Source: Coriobacteriaceae bacterium
GTDB taxonomy: Bacteria > Actinomycetota > Coriobacteriia > Coriobacteriales > Eggerthellaceae
DNA: 48,763 nucleotides
Direction of reading: 5' to 3'
NCBI GenBank assembly: GCA_015062635.1
Contig: SUUF01000001.1
Location: forward strand, 1 to 48,763
Shown: one piece after another, positions 1-7,937 of the stretch
Numbering within the stretch: the stretch's first letter is position 1
Layout: each line of letters begins with the position of its first letter
Made by a program: the position numbers and the translations under genes
The notes under the pieces: generated by a model
The model's database searches: none
Seen by the model: only the letters and a program-made list of their open reading frames with translations
Told to the model about the DNA's origin: nothing

Positions 1-83
1 ATCTGGGCACGCCAGTCCCAGTTATCCTTCAACACTGTTGCCAGGGTTTTAAACAAACCGCCCCATTCGCCTTTCGTTAACAA
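1..83 (-). CDS. Probable polysaccharide-export ABC transporter permease, N-terminal fragment (partial, cut by window edge)
   Basis: An open minus-strand frame runs off the left edge and encodes about 27 residues, including LFKTLATVLKDNWDWRAQ. From memory this resembles the cytoplasmic N-terminus that precedes the first membrane helix of TagG/Wzm-type permeases of teichoic acid or O-antigen exporters. No database search was possible. The first start codon after an in-frame stop is TTG at 83; a second TTG lies at 56. Neither has a strong ribosome-binding site. A TATGAT box (97-102) lies close upstream, so the gene may have its own promoter with a very short leader. The next gene upstream is a CDP-glycerol glycerophosphotransferase, which fits polymer export. 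With so little sequence, the function is only a suggestion. Confidence 0.4.
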   Translation of the reverse strand, partial: MLTKGEWGGLFKTLATVLKDNWDWRAQ

Positions 84-119
84 GACACGTCATTTTATCA
101 TAGCGGCACTACCCTGCTC

Positions 120-138
120 CGCGCCGTCACCCGGCGCG
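120..138. terminator. GC-rich hairpin downstream of the CDP-glycerol transferase gene
   Basis: A 7-bp perfect stem (CGCGCCG / CGGCGCG) with a 5-nt loop lies 48 bp beyond the stop of the minus-strand gene that ends at 186. There is no U-tract on either side, so it is at best a weak or factor-assisted terminator. Confidence 0.3.
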
Positions 139-185
139 TGCATGCTCCCCACATCTGCATCATAACCGAGGGCGACCGCCAGCGG

Positions 186-1379
186 TTACGCCATGCCCAT
201 GAACTCGAGGATACGGTCGGTGGCATGGCCGTCGCAAGCGCTCATGAATTTCTGCCTGAACGCGCGGACTTCCGACGGGTCGAACCCGCCCGCAAGCCCG
301 CGGATCCATGCGGCGAGCGGAGCGGTCTGCTCGAACACCGGCCCCGGCGTGAGTTCGTCGTAGTCGTAGTAGAAGCCGCGCCAGTCGTCGTAGTCGGCGC
401 GGTCGGGCGCGAAAAAGGCCATCGGACGCTCGAACAGCGAGTATTCGAACACGAGCGACGAATAATCAGACACGCACACATCAGCCGCCACGAGCAGCTG
501 GTCGATGGGCATATCGACGGTGAAGGCGAAATCGGCGCAGGAGGCGGGAATGGGCGTCGGGTGCTTCACGTAGGGGTGGTGCTTCACGAGCAGCGCATAC
601 TCGTCGCCGAGCTCCCGCTTCATCAACGCGAGGTCGAGGTCGTCGGGGCTTTTCGCCTGCAGCACATGCCCGCGGAACGTCGGCGCGTACAGGATGACCT
701 TGCGCCCTGCAATCCCGGGCACCGCGTCGCGCACCGCCTTCCGGGCCCGTTCGAGGAACGCCTCGTCGAAGAACACGTCGGTGCGGCTCACTCCGAGCGC
801 CTTCACGATATCGGGCGTGTCCTCGAGCATCATCGCCTCGCGGTACGCCCACGCCACCTCGGGCGCGCTCACGGTGACGAGCGCGAGGTTGCGATAGTAC
901 GGATGGCGCTCGATTTGGCTTCCCGTGGCGCCGAAATGCTTGTCGCCGGTGCTCATGCCCCACTTCTTGAAGGCGCCGCACGCATGCCACAGCTGGGCGA
1001 TCTTCGTTTCGGGACGAAGCTTCACGCAGCTTACGATGTTGCTCGCGTCGCACAGGAACGCGTAACGCGCCGTGGCGAGCTCCTTCACCATGGCCCGGCA
1101 GTTCGCGATGTAGCGCGGCAGGCTCACGTCGTTCAGGTCGAGGGTGATATAGCGGGCATCGTAGCGCGCATCGGCGCTCAGGCGGTCCCAGATGAGCTGG
1201 AAGGCATCGGGCATCGGGCCGAGCTTGCCCTCGATGAAGAGCACCTTGCGGGGGTCGACCGGCGCCTTTGCGGCCCGGTTGTAGGCGTGCGGGTAGATGC
1301 CGAACATCGTGACGTCTTTCGCCACGTCGCTTGCAAGTTGCCGCAGCGCCCCTCTCGCCGAATTGTTGCCTTTCGCCAT
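186..1379 (-). CDS. CDP-glycerol glycerophosphotransferase family protein
   Basis: This 397-aa protein belongs to the TagB/TagF-like family, which transfers glycerol phosphate from CDP-glycerol onto a lipid-linked wall-polymer acceptor at the inner membrane face. Visible family signatures are QLWHACGAFKKWG with its conserved His, KHHPYVKHP, and SDYSSLVFEYSLFERP near the C-terminus. I chose the ATG at 1379 over the upstream frame start at 1442 because GAGGGGG sits 7 nt before it. There is no signal peptide, as expected for a peripheral cytosolic enzyme. It lies between a probable exporter and an LCP ligase and is the first of two such enzymes here. Whether it primes or polymerises cannot be told from sequence. 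Confidence 0.85.
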   Translation of the reverse strand: MAKGNNSARGALRQLASDVAKDVTMFGIYPHAYNRAAKAPVDPRKVLFIEGKLGPMPDAFQLIWDRLSADARYDARYITLDLNDVSLPRYIANCRAMVKELATARYAFLCDASNIVSCVKLRPETKIAQLWHACGAFKKWGMSTGDKHFGATGSQIERHPYYRNLALVTVSAPEVAWAYREAMMLEDTPDIVKALGVSRTDVFFDEAFLERARKAVRDAVPGIAGRKVILYAPTFRGHVLQAKSPDDLDLALMKRELGDEYALLVKHHPYVKHPTPIPASCADFAFTVDMPIDQLLVAADVCVSDYSSLVFEYSLFERPMAFFAPDRADYDDWRGFYYDYDELTPGPVFEQTAPLAAWIRGLAGGFDPSEVRAFRQKFMSACDGHATDRILEFMGMA

Positions 1380-1434
1380 AATCGCCCCCTCGCCGGTTGC
1401 CGGCCCGATGGAATGGCCGACATCGTCCCTAACG

Positions 1435-1463
1435 CAGGACACCGGCCTGCAGCCGGTGCCCCT
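1435..1463 (-). terminator. Inverted repeat downstream of the first LCP gene
   Basis: CACCGGC pairs with GCCGGTG across a 5-nt loop, and flanking CAGG/CCTG extends the stem imperfectly. It lies 20 bp after the stop of the LCP gene ending at 1484. It lacks a U-tract, so termination is uncertain. Confidence 0.35.
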
Positions 1464-1483
1464 GTGTGCTTGTACGTTACGGC

Positions 1484-2455
1484 TTAGCCGTAGGCCGGCG
1501 GTGAATAGACCTCGTTCGGGTCGCCGCCCTTGTCGATGACGTCGACGATGGCCTTCCAGGTGTCGGCGTCATACCACGCCAGCCACCAGCCCGATTCGGG
1601 GTCGATGTCGCCCTCGATGGGGAACGATCCCGAGAGGAACTTCACGTCATCGGAATGCTCGATGAAGTCGCTCAGGTAGAACACGAGCGCCTCGTCGGGC
1701 ATGTTGGTGTGCACGATGTTCATGAAATCGCCGGTGTACTGCGCAAGCTGCTCGGGGTTGTCGATGGCCTTCTGCATCAGCGACTGCACGATTTGGCGGT
1801 CGTCATACTGACGCGACGAGTCCATGTTCACGAAGATCTTGCGCACGCGGGCGAACACGAGCGCCTCGTCGCCATTGAGCGTCTGCGCTCCAGGCTGCAG
1901 CGTGATGGTCTTGCCGTCCATCACGTTCCTGAACGACATCTCGACCGGCACGTCGACGTCGACGCCGCCGAGCGCATCGACCAGCTTGGTGAATTCCGAG
2001 AACGAAACGTCGAAGTAGTACTTGATGTTCACGCCGGTGAGTTCCTCGACCTTCGCAACCGAACCCTCAATGCCGCCGCGGTCGTACCACATGTTAACTT
2101 TCTTGTTCTGGCCATCCATGACAGTCCAGGTGTCGCGCGCGATCGAGACGATCGTGATGAGGTGGTCCTTCGGCGCCACGCGCATGAGCATCATCGTGTC
2201 GGAGCGCTGATGGCCGTCGGAGCCGTGCTTGCCCTTGCCTTCGTCCTTCGTTCCGTCACGCGAGTCGTTTCCCACGATGAGGCAGTAAAACGGCTTCATC
2301 GGGAACGTGGTCGCGGCGCGGTCGACGGTGTCGACCGGCTCGGGCTCGGGCGCGACCGCCGTCTCGTCAGGCGCTTTGTTCTGGCATCCCGCCAGGGCCA
2401 ACGCCAGCACGAACGCGCAGGCGAGCGTCAACAGTGCAGCTAGTTTCTTCTTCAC
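1484..2455 (-). CDS. LytR-CpsA-Psr (LCP) family protein with lipoprotein signal
   Basis: LCP proteins move undecaprenyl-linked glycopolymers onto peptidoglycan outside the cell. The 323-aa product starts at GTG 2455, preceded by GGGAGGA at 6 nt; the longer ATG frame to 2512 has no such site. Residues 1-24 form a lipoprotein signal (KKK, hydrophobic core, lipobox LAGC with Cys24). This is unusual, because most LCP proteins are anchored by an N-terminal membrane helix. The LCP domain begins near residue 55 and contains HQRSDTMMLMRV and SIARDTW, the latter with Ala where SVPRDT is typical. It lies in a glycopolymer cluster and is read towards the glycerophosphotransferase gene ending at 186. Confidence 0.88.
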   Translation of the reverse strand: MKKKLAALLTLACAFVLALALAGCQNKAPDETAVAPEPEPVDTVDRAATTFPMKPFYCLIVGNDSRDGTKDEGKGKHGSDGHQRSDTMMLMRVAPKDHLITIVSIARDTWTVMDGQNKKVNMWYDRGGIEGSVAKVEELTGVNIKYYFDVSFSEFTKLVDALGGVDVDVPVEMSFRNVMDGKTITLQPGAQTLNGDEALVFARVRKIFVNMDSSRQYDDRQIVQSLMQKAIDNPEQLAQYTGDFMNIVHTNMPDEALVFYLSDFIEHSDDVKFLSGSFPIEGDIDPESGWWLAWYDADTWKAIVDVIDKGGDPNEVYSPPAYG

Positions 2456-2659
2456 GTCTTTCCTCCCGCTTCGGCGCGCGCACGCGCCTTCGTGGTTTGA
2501 AGTTGCTAACACTCTACCGCTTTATGCCGCCGCCCGCGCCCGCAACCGCAAATATCGACAGAATTCGAAGAGGCGGCGCTTCACAAGGCACCGCGAAAGC
2601 TTGCGCCGCAATGAGCCCGGGAATGGTACCCTATCTTCAACGCGAAGGAAGGAGGACAG

Positions 2660-3835
2660 ATGAAGCTCTTGGCCGTGAGGCTGCTCTCGGTTCTCCTCGA
2701 TGCCTGGTATGCGGCGTGCTCGCTGGGCGGGCGCAAGCAGCAGGCGCTCTTCCTCTCGCGGCAATCTGACGACATGAGCGTCGACTTCACGCTGCTCGCC
2801 GAAGCCCTGCAACGGCGGGGCGACTGGGACATCGTCGCGCGCACGAAAATGGTCGAAGACGGCTCTGCGGGCGCAGTGGCGCTCGTAGCGCGCATGTTCG
2901 GCGATGTCAAGGCACTCGCGAAATGCCGCATGTGCTTCGTCGAGGGCTACAACCCCGCGGTGAGCCTGCTGCACCTGCAAGGCGATGCCGCACCCGCCAG
3001 CCCGGGCGTCGTGAACAACCGCTTCCCGGCGCAACCAGTGGTCATGCAGGTCTGGCACGCGGCCGGCCATTTCAAGAAGTTCGGATACGAGGCGCTCGAC
3101 ACGCCCGAGGGCCGCAGCTCGCGCGATGCCGAGATCTTCCGCATGCACCGCAACTATTCCTGGGTCGCCTGCAGCGGCGAGGGAGCCCGCGAGGGATTCG
3201 CGCAGGCCTTCGCCTGCCCCGTCGAGCGCGTGGTCGCGCTCGGGCACCCTTCGTTTGACGAGCTGTATGAACCCGCTCCCGACGCCCGCGAGCGCATGCA
3301 CCGCGCCTACCCCGGCATCGATGACGCGAAGCCGATCGTGGTGTTCGCTCCGACGCTGCACCGTCAGGAAGGCAACCGCCGCTTCGAGGAGCTGAAGGCC
3401 GCCATCGAGGCCGATCCGCGCGCGAACGGCTACAACCTGCTGTGGTCATTCCACCCGGTGAGCCTGCAGGGCTCCGAGATCCGCGTCACCACACGCGAGC
3501 TCTTGCGCTGCGCCTCGCTCGTCGTGACGGACTATTCCTCGGTGGTCTACGACGCCGCGATCCTCGGCGTGCCATTCGCGTTCTACACGCCCGACATCGA
3601 CGAGTATCGCATCTCGCCGGGCCTGGCCACCGATCCCGGCACCCTGGCGCCCGGGCTGTGCCTCGACAGCCCCGATGCGCTGCTCGACTTCCTCGACCGC
3701 GTCTTCGCCGACGGCGTCGAAGCGCGCGGGTACCCCGATGCCGAGCGCGATGCTTTCGTCGGCACGACCCTCTCGGCATGCGGCCCCGGCTCAGCCGAGC
3801 GCATCGTCGACTTCACCCTCGCCCACCTGCAATAG
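2660..3835 (+). CDS. CDP-glycerol glycerophosphotransferase family protein (second copy)
   Basis: This is a second TagB/TagF-like enzyme of 391 aa on the opposite strand. It shows VMQVWHAAGHFKKFG, a FHPVS stretch and VVTDYSSVVYDAAILGVPFAFY, the same set of signatures as the copy at 186-1379, although the sequences have diverged clearly. The ATG follows AAGGAAGGAGGACAG, a strong Shine-Dalgarno. It is transcribed alone, divergently from the LCP gene at 1484-2455, and ends in a bidirectional terminator. Two different family members next to each other suggest a primase/polymerase pair or two acceptor specificities; that division is inference. Confidence 0.83.
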   Translation: MKLLAVRLLSVLLDAWYAACSLGGRKQQALFLSRQSDDMSVDFTLLAEALQRRGDWDIVARTKMVEDGSAGAVALVARMFGDVKALAKCRMCFVEGYNPAVSLLHLQGDAAPASPGVVNNRFPAQPVVMQVWHAAGHFKKFGYEALDTPEGRSSRDAEIFRMHRNYSWVACSGEGAREGFAQAFACPVERVVALGHPSFDELYEPAPDARERMHRAYPGIDDAKPIVVFAPTLHRQEGNRRFEELKAAIEADPRANGYNLLWSFHPVSLQGSEIRVTTRELLRCASLVVTDYSSVVYDAAILGVPFAFYTPDIDEYRISPGLATDPGTLAPGLCLDSPDALLDFLDRVFADGVEARGYPDAERDAFVGTTLSACGPGSAERIVDFTLAHLQ

Positions 3836-3837
3836 GA

Positions 3838-3877
3838 AACGCGCCCCATCGATATCCCTCAATCGATGGGGCGCGTT
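3838..3877. terminator. Bidirectional intrinsic terminator
   Basis: A perfect 16-bp stem (3838-3853 with 3862-3877, starting AACGCGCCCC) closes an 8-nt loop between convergent genes. On the minus strand the stem is followed by TTTCCT. It can stop both the plus-strand glycerophosphotransferase gene and the minus-strand LCP gene. Confidence 0.85.
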
Positions 3878-3905
3878 GCATTACCCGATGCGGTTGTTCC
3901 TGCGG

Positions 3906-5180
3906 CTATTCCCAGCCGGTGTAGTCCTCGGTGTAGCCCTCGACATACCCGTCGGCGTACCCTTCCACGTAATCGCCGATGTAGTTGCCGTACTCGTCGT
4001 ACTGGGCGACGGCCTCGGACTGCGCCCGTGTGCCGTAGGAATCAGCGTCGACCTTCGAGGGGTCACCGCCCGCATCGACGACTTCCATGACGGCCTGCCA
4101 GCCCTCGGGGTTGTCATAGCATAGCCAGATGCCGCCGGCGCTGTCGTCGATTTCGCCCTCCGTCGGGCCCGTGCCGGAATAGATCGTCAGGCCACCGGAA
4201 CCGAAGTCCTTCATCAGCTTCGCGAAATCGACGAGGCTCATGTCGGTACCCAGGCAATCGGCGATCTTCAGCCCCAGGAACGGCCACTCGAACAGGGGCT
4301 TTTCGCGCATCGTGTCGGCGATGGCCATGATGAGCGTGCGGACGTTGCTCTGACGGGCCGAATCGACTCCGCCATACGCATTCCTCACGCGGGCAAAGAT
4401 CTGCGCCTCCTGCCCGTTCAGCACGCGCCGGCCGGCTTCGACCTTCACCTTCTCACCGGTGAGCGCGTCTTTGTACGAGATGTCTTTGGGAACGTCGACC
4501 TCGACGCCGCCGAGCGCGTCGACGAGGCCCTCGAGCCCCGAGAAGTGCGTCTCGATGGTATGCGCGATGGGCACGCCCGTGAGCTCGGACACCAGCTGGG
4601 TCTGCAGGGCGGCGCCGCCGGCGTTGTATGCCTCGTTGATCTTATTCACGGTACCGTCATGGTACCAACGGGTGTCGCGTGGCACCGACACGAGCGTGAC
4701 CTGCTTGTTCGCCGGGTCCATGCGTGCGAGGATGATGACGTCGGCGCGCTGCTGGTCGCCGCTCATCTCGGCCTTCTTGCTGGTGCCGGAATTCTCGCGC
4801 CAGTCGGATCCGAGCAGCAGGATGTAATAGGGCTCGTCCGCCGCCGCGGGCGTGAGCTGCTCTTGCAGGGCCTCGGGGTTGGACAGGCTCCCGTGGAGCT
4901 TGCCTTCGAACACCAACGCATAGGCGACGACGGCGATGACAAGCGCCGCGATGATGGCGACGATGGCGATGGCGATGCGCTTTGCCAGCTTGCCTTTACG
5001 CGGAGCGCCACCTGCCGGGTAAGCGCCGCCCTGGCCGACGTACCGGTCGCGAGAGAAACTCGCCGCGCTCTGCCCATCTGAGGGATGCCCCAAATCGGAA
5101 GATGCCGCATGCTGTTCCCGCGACCCCTGTTGATATGAATTTTCCCAGTACGCTTCAGATTGCTTCGATGTGCGCGCCAA
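3906..5180 (-). CDS. LytR-CpsA-Psr family protein with Tyr/Glu/Gly-rich C-terminal tail
   Basis: A 424-aa membrane-anchored LCP ligase. The start is TTG at 5180, supported by CGGAGG 8 nt upstream. Residues 1-65 are a polar cytosolic segment, 69-90 form one transmembrane helix, and the LCP domain begins near 115 with RADVIILARMD and SVPRDTRW (Arg168, Asp169), the residues that bind the lipid pyrophosphate in the family. After the domain a tail of about 30 residues is built from repeats such as DYVEGYADGYVEGYTEDY, rich in Tyr, Glu, Asp and Gly. This tail is not part of the LCP fold. It would lie outside the membrane and may be a protein- or wall-binding extension. Confidence 0.9.
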   Translation of the reverse strand: MARTSKQSEAYWENSYQQGSREQHAASSDLGHPSDGQSAASFSRDRYVGQGGAYPAGGAPRKGKLAKRIAIAIVAIIAALVIAVVAYALVFEGKLHGSLSNPEALQEQLTPAAADEPYYILLLGSDWRENSGTSKKAEMSGDQQRADVIILARMDPANKQVTLVSVPRDTRWYHDGTVNKINEAYNAGGAALQTQLVSELTGVPIAHTIETHFSGLEGLVDALGGVEVDVPKDISYKDALTGEKVKVEAGRRVLNGQEAQIFARVRNAYGGVDSARQSNVRTLIMAIADTMREKPLFEWPFLGLKIADCLGTDMSLVDFAKLMKDFGSGGLTIYSGTGPTEGEIDDSAGGIWLCYDNPEGWQAVMEVVDAGGDPSKVDADSYGTRAQSEAVAQYDEYGNYIGDYVEGYADGYVEGYTEDYTGWE

Positions 5181-5224
5181 TGAATTCGCCTCCGGCTATG
5201 CTCTGGTCTCACTGCCGATTTTTG

Positions 5225-5230
5225 AGTATA
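5225..5230 (-). promoter_or_regulatory. Possible -10 box for the LCP gene at 3906-5180
   Basis: TATACT on the minus strand lies about 45 nt upstream of the TTG start in a locally AT-rich stretch. No good -35 box is visible at 16-18 nt. Confidence 0.3.
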
Positions 5231-5400
5231 CGGCCTGATATAGCGTGTCCTTAAAACCACACGATTTTTGCGGGGTTCGACTAAAGACCATTCACCCGAA
5301 GAAGCACCTGTCGGCCTCACCGCATTTCGAAACGATGCCGCCCGACGGTCTGGACGCAGCAGCGGCGGGCGCTTCGCCCCTCGGGGCATGCTTCCCCCCG

Positions 5401-5480
5401 GGCATGCCTCGCCTCCTTGGGGCACGCTTCGCCTCCTCGTGGCACGCTTCGCCTCCTCGTGGCATGCCTCGCCTCCTTGG
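5401..5480. repeat. Four tandem 20-bp repeats
   Basis: Four exact-length 20-bp units run at 5401, 5421, 5441 and 5461. The inner two are identical (starting GGCACGCTTCGCC) and the outer two are identical to each other (starting GGCATGCCTCGCC), giving an A-B-B-A pattern. A degenerate copy precedes at 5384. The stretch is in the non-coding island upstream of the LCP gene. Confidence 0.85.
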
Positions 5481-5812
5481 GCATTAATGTACAAACTTCG
5501 AGGTCCGTTACACAAAACCCCAGGTCGCGTTTTCAGAAGGTGAAGTTTGCACAGTAATCGCCAACGCGCCGGACTCTTGCGGCACTCTGCGCAAGGAATG
5601 CGGGGCTTTTCCGCCGGTATGGCTCTTCATGCCCACGCTGCGCATCGGAATTGCCTAGGGACGGACCATGCCTGCATGATGCCAAGGGAGCCAACATGTT
5701 TATGAGATGATGCAGCTCACGATATTGCGAAGGCTCCCGGGAAACGCAACGTCCACGCTGGTGTGATGAAAGCCATGAGGCGTCATTCCCTTTCTTTCAA
5801 GCTACGATGTGT
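5481..5812. other. Non-coding stretch with one long-spaced inverted repeat
   Basis: No convincing gene is seen. The only structure I find is GGGAGCC (5686-5692) repeated inverted as GGCTCCC (5732-5738) with 39 nt between. A small RNA cannot be excluded but there is no clear promoter-terminator pair. Confidence 0.4.
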
Positions 5813-6289
5813 CACGCAGCCGAATTGGCGACAAGGAAAATGCCGCTCGATCGGCTGCGTGGCGCGGCGCACCATTCAGCCGGATTGGCGACAGTCGAGA
5901 TGTCGCTAGATCGGCTGCGTGGCACGACATGCCGCCTGATTTGCACGATGGGCCTGGATTTGCGCCACACAGCCGAATTGCCGACAGGGGAAGTGTCGCT
6001 AAATCGGCTGCGTGGCGCACCATGTCGACGGATCGGCTGTATGGCACGAAAGTTGCGCCATACAGCCGATTCGCTGCCACGGCGCGCCATGCGGCCGATT
6101 CGACGACACGAGTAATGTCGCTGGATCGGCTCTGTGGCGCAAATCGGACCCGAAACGATTGCGCGCCTTCTTCGTTGCACCACGCAGCCGATTTGGCGAC
6201 ACCGGAACTGTCGACGGATCGGCTCTGTGGCGCTGCGCACCATTCAACCGAATCGGCGACATCGGAAGTGTCGCTCGATCGGCTGTATG
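5813..6289. repeat. Array of 49-bp dyads: fourteen 21-nt arms in head-to-head pairs
   Basis: Six complete units lie at 5813-5861, 5873-5921, 5966-6014, 6088-6136, 6181-6229 and 6241-6289. Each is a 21-nt arm, a 7-nt centre of variable, mostly purine-rich sequence, and an inverted 21-nt arm. Two single arms lie between them: a right-hand arm at 6023-6043 and a left-hand arm at 6059-6079, whose outer 11 nt are exact complements of each other. Read in one orientation, all fourteen arms match CAYNCAGCCGAT, then a few variable bases, then GCGACA; flanking GCGC often extends the outer end. Within a unit the outer and inner parts can pair, leaving an internal loop. Two adjacent pairs repeat at exactly 60 bp. 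There are no unique long spacers as in CRISPR and no credible coding frame. The form recalls BIME/REP-type mosaics or a multi-site protein-binding array. Confidence 0.9.
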
Positions 6290-6440
6290 GCGCAATACAT
6301 GCACGAAGCACCTGCACGGTGCTGCGATGGCTGTGATAAAGCGCAGCGTTTATGCTTGCCTTCCGCCATTCAATCGACATTTCGATTCGAAAGCATGGCG
6401 TGAGCATGCAGAACGACGAAGCCGAACATATCCCCCAAGT

Positions 6441-6660
6441 CAACCATGGTTGGGGCGCTGGAGATTTCTCGCTTCGCTCGAAATGAAAGAGGGTGGGAAG
6501 CTCGTCGGTATGACGTGGGATGAAACGTTCCTCGAAAGAGGGTGGACGTTCGCCGGAATGACGACGGGAGGCGGGACGTTCTTCGAAAGGGGGTGGGACG
6601 CTCTTCGAATGGCAGAGGGTGAAGCGTACGGCGAAACGACACTGGGAGGCGGGACGTGCG
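6441..6660. repeat. Interspersed palindromic repeat with degenerate direct repeats
   Basis: It starts with the 12-bp palindrome CAACCATGGTTG (6441-6452), followed by GAGATTTCTCGCTTCGCTCG (6461-6480), a widespread bacterial intergenic repeat whose antisense translation gives the familiar spurious peptide FERSEKS. Degenerate units beginning TCGAAA/TCGAAT follow at 6478, 6532, 6583 and 6605, carrying GGGTGG and GGGAGGCGGGACGT. Nothing here looks coding. Confidence 0.7.
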
Positions 6661-6730
6661 TCGTGGCGGGAAGGAAGGCTGCTTTTGCCCTTCAACCGGC
6701 TTCCCGCACCCGGCGCAATTGCCTGCAACG

Positions 6731-6756
6731 AAAAGCGCCACCCCGTGGGATGGCGC
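6731..6756 (-). terminator. Intrinsic terminator of the glf transcript
   Basis: On the minus strand a 9-bp stem (GCGCCATCC with GGGTGGCGC, one G-U pair) with a 4-nt loop is followed by TTTTCG. It lies 25 bp after the glf stop. Confidence 0.8.
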
Positions 6757-6780
6757 CGTTTTGCGATGCGGTATGCCCGT

Positions 6781-7893
6781 TTAGCCGATCTTCACGCCCA
6801 GCTCACGTTCGACCAGGTCGAAGGCTGCGTCAATGGCCTTGTCCATGTCGTAGTACTTGTAGCCGCCGAGCCTGCCGGCGAAGACGACCTTGCCCTCCTT
6901 CGCGGCAAGCGCCTCGTACTGCTCGTACAGCGCGGTGTTGCGCTCGTCGTTGATGGGATAATACGGCTCGTCGCCCGGCTTCCAATCGGCCGGGTATTCG
7001 CGCGTGACGACCGTCTTCGGCTGCTCGCCGTACTCGAAGTGCTTGTGCTCGATGATGCGCGTCCACGGCACCGCGCGCTCGGTGTAGTTCACCACGGCGT
7101 TGCCCTGATGGTTCACCTCGTCGAGGATCTCGCTCTCGAAGCGAAGCGAGCGGTATTCCAAGCGCCCAAGCTGGTAATCGTAGAACTCGTCGATGGGCCC
7201 GCAATAGATGACGCGCGCTGCGATATCGGGCTCGGCGGCGATGAGGTCGCGGTACTCGGTGTTCAGGCGAATCTCGACGTCGCCGAACATGCGCTCGACC
7301 ATCTTCGTGTAACCGCCCATCGGGATGCCCTGCCAACGGTCGTTGAAGTAGTTGTTGTCGAAGCGGAAGCGGCACGGCAGACGCTTGATGATGCTCGCCG
7401 GTAGGTCCTTGCAATCGCGGCCCCACTGCTTTTCGGTGTAGCCCTTGATGAGCTTCTCGTACACATCGCGGCCCACAAGCGAAAGCGCCTGCTCCTCGAG
7501 GTTTCTCGGCTCGCCGATTCCCGCCTCGGCGACCTGTTCGGCGATCTTCGCCTGGGCCTGAGCGGGCGTGCGCACATCCTTCCACATCTGTGCGAAGGTG
7601 TTCATGTTGAACGGCAGGTTATACAGCTCGTCTCCATACACCGCCACCGGCGAGTTGATGTAGTTGTTGAACTCGGCGAACTGGTTCACGTAATCCCACA
7701 CGCGCCGGATGGAGGTGTGGAAGATATGCGCGCCGTACTTGTGCACGTTGATGCCCTCGACCTCCTCGCAATACACGTTGCCGGCGATATGCGGGCGCTT
7801 GTCGATGACGAGGCAGGTCTTCCCCGCTTTCAGGGCCTCGTGCACGAAGACCGCGCTCGAGATTCCCGCTCCCACCACCAAATAGTCGTACAT
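6781..7893 (-). CDS. glf: UDP-galactopyranose mutase
   Basis: Glf is a cytosolic FAD enzyme that converts UDP-galactopyranose to UDP-galactofuranose for cell-surface glycans. The protein begins MYDYLVVGAGISSAVF, with the GxGxxS dinucleotide-binding loop at residues 8-13, and contains the family stretch GYTEKQWGRDCKDLP and many conserved Arg and Tyr residues. At 370 aa it is full length. The ATG at 7893 is preceded by AGGAAGGA; the longer upstream frame is antisense to nothing useful and lacks a ribosome site. It is last in a run after hflX, 44 bp downstream, and ends at a good terminator. It links the housekeeping run to the envelope glycopolymer genes. Confidence 0.95.
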   Translation of the reverse strand: MYDYLVVGAGISSAVFVHEALKAGKTCLVIDKRPHIAGNVYCEEVEGINVHKYGAHIFHTSIRRVWDYVNQFAEFNNYINSPVAVYGDELYNLPFNMNTFAQMWKDVRTPAQAQAKIAEQVAEAGIGEPRNLEEQALSLVGRDVYEKLIKGYTEKQWGRDCKDLPASIIKRLPCRFRFDNNYFNDRWQGIPMGGYTKMVERMFGDVEIRLNTEYRDLIAAEPDIAARVIYCGPIDEFYDYQLGRLEYRSLRFESEILDEVNHQGNAVVNYTERAVPWTRIIEHKHFEYGEQPKTVVTREYPADWKPGDEPYYPINDERNTALYEQYEALAAKEGKVVFAGRLGGYKYYDMDKAIDAAFDLVERELGVKIG

Positions 7894-7937
7894 GTTGTTA
7901 TCCTTCCTAACGTCTGCGCGCCGCCCCCGCGGCGCGA

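Noticed and set aside
5813..6289. CRISPR or tRNA-like cluster
   Set aside because: Spacers are short and part of the dyad; no acceptor or T-arm features and no cas genes.
5802..6728. 308-aa minus-strand open frame across the repeat island
   Set aside because: Its translation is made of repeated RSADPAT/NRLHGA-like blocks from the dyad array and the known spurious FERSEKS peptide; there is no ribosome site and no domain.
6012..6953. 313-aa plus-strand open frame
   Set aside because: It runs from the dyad array into the antisense of glf and follows the repeats; stops are rare because of base composition.
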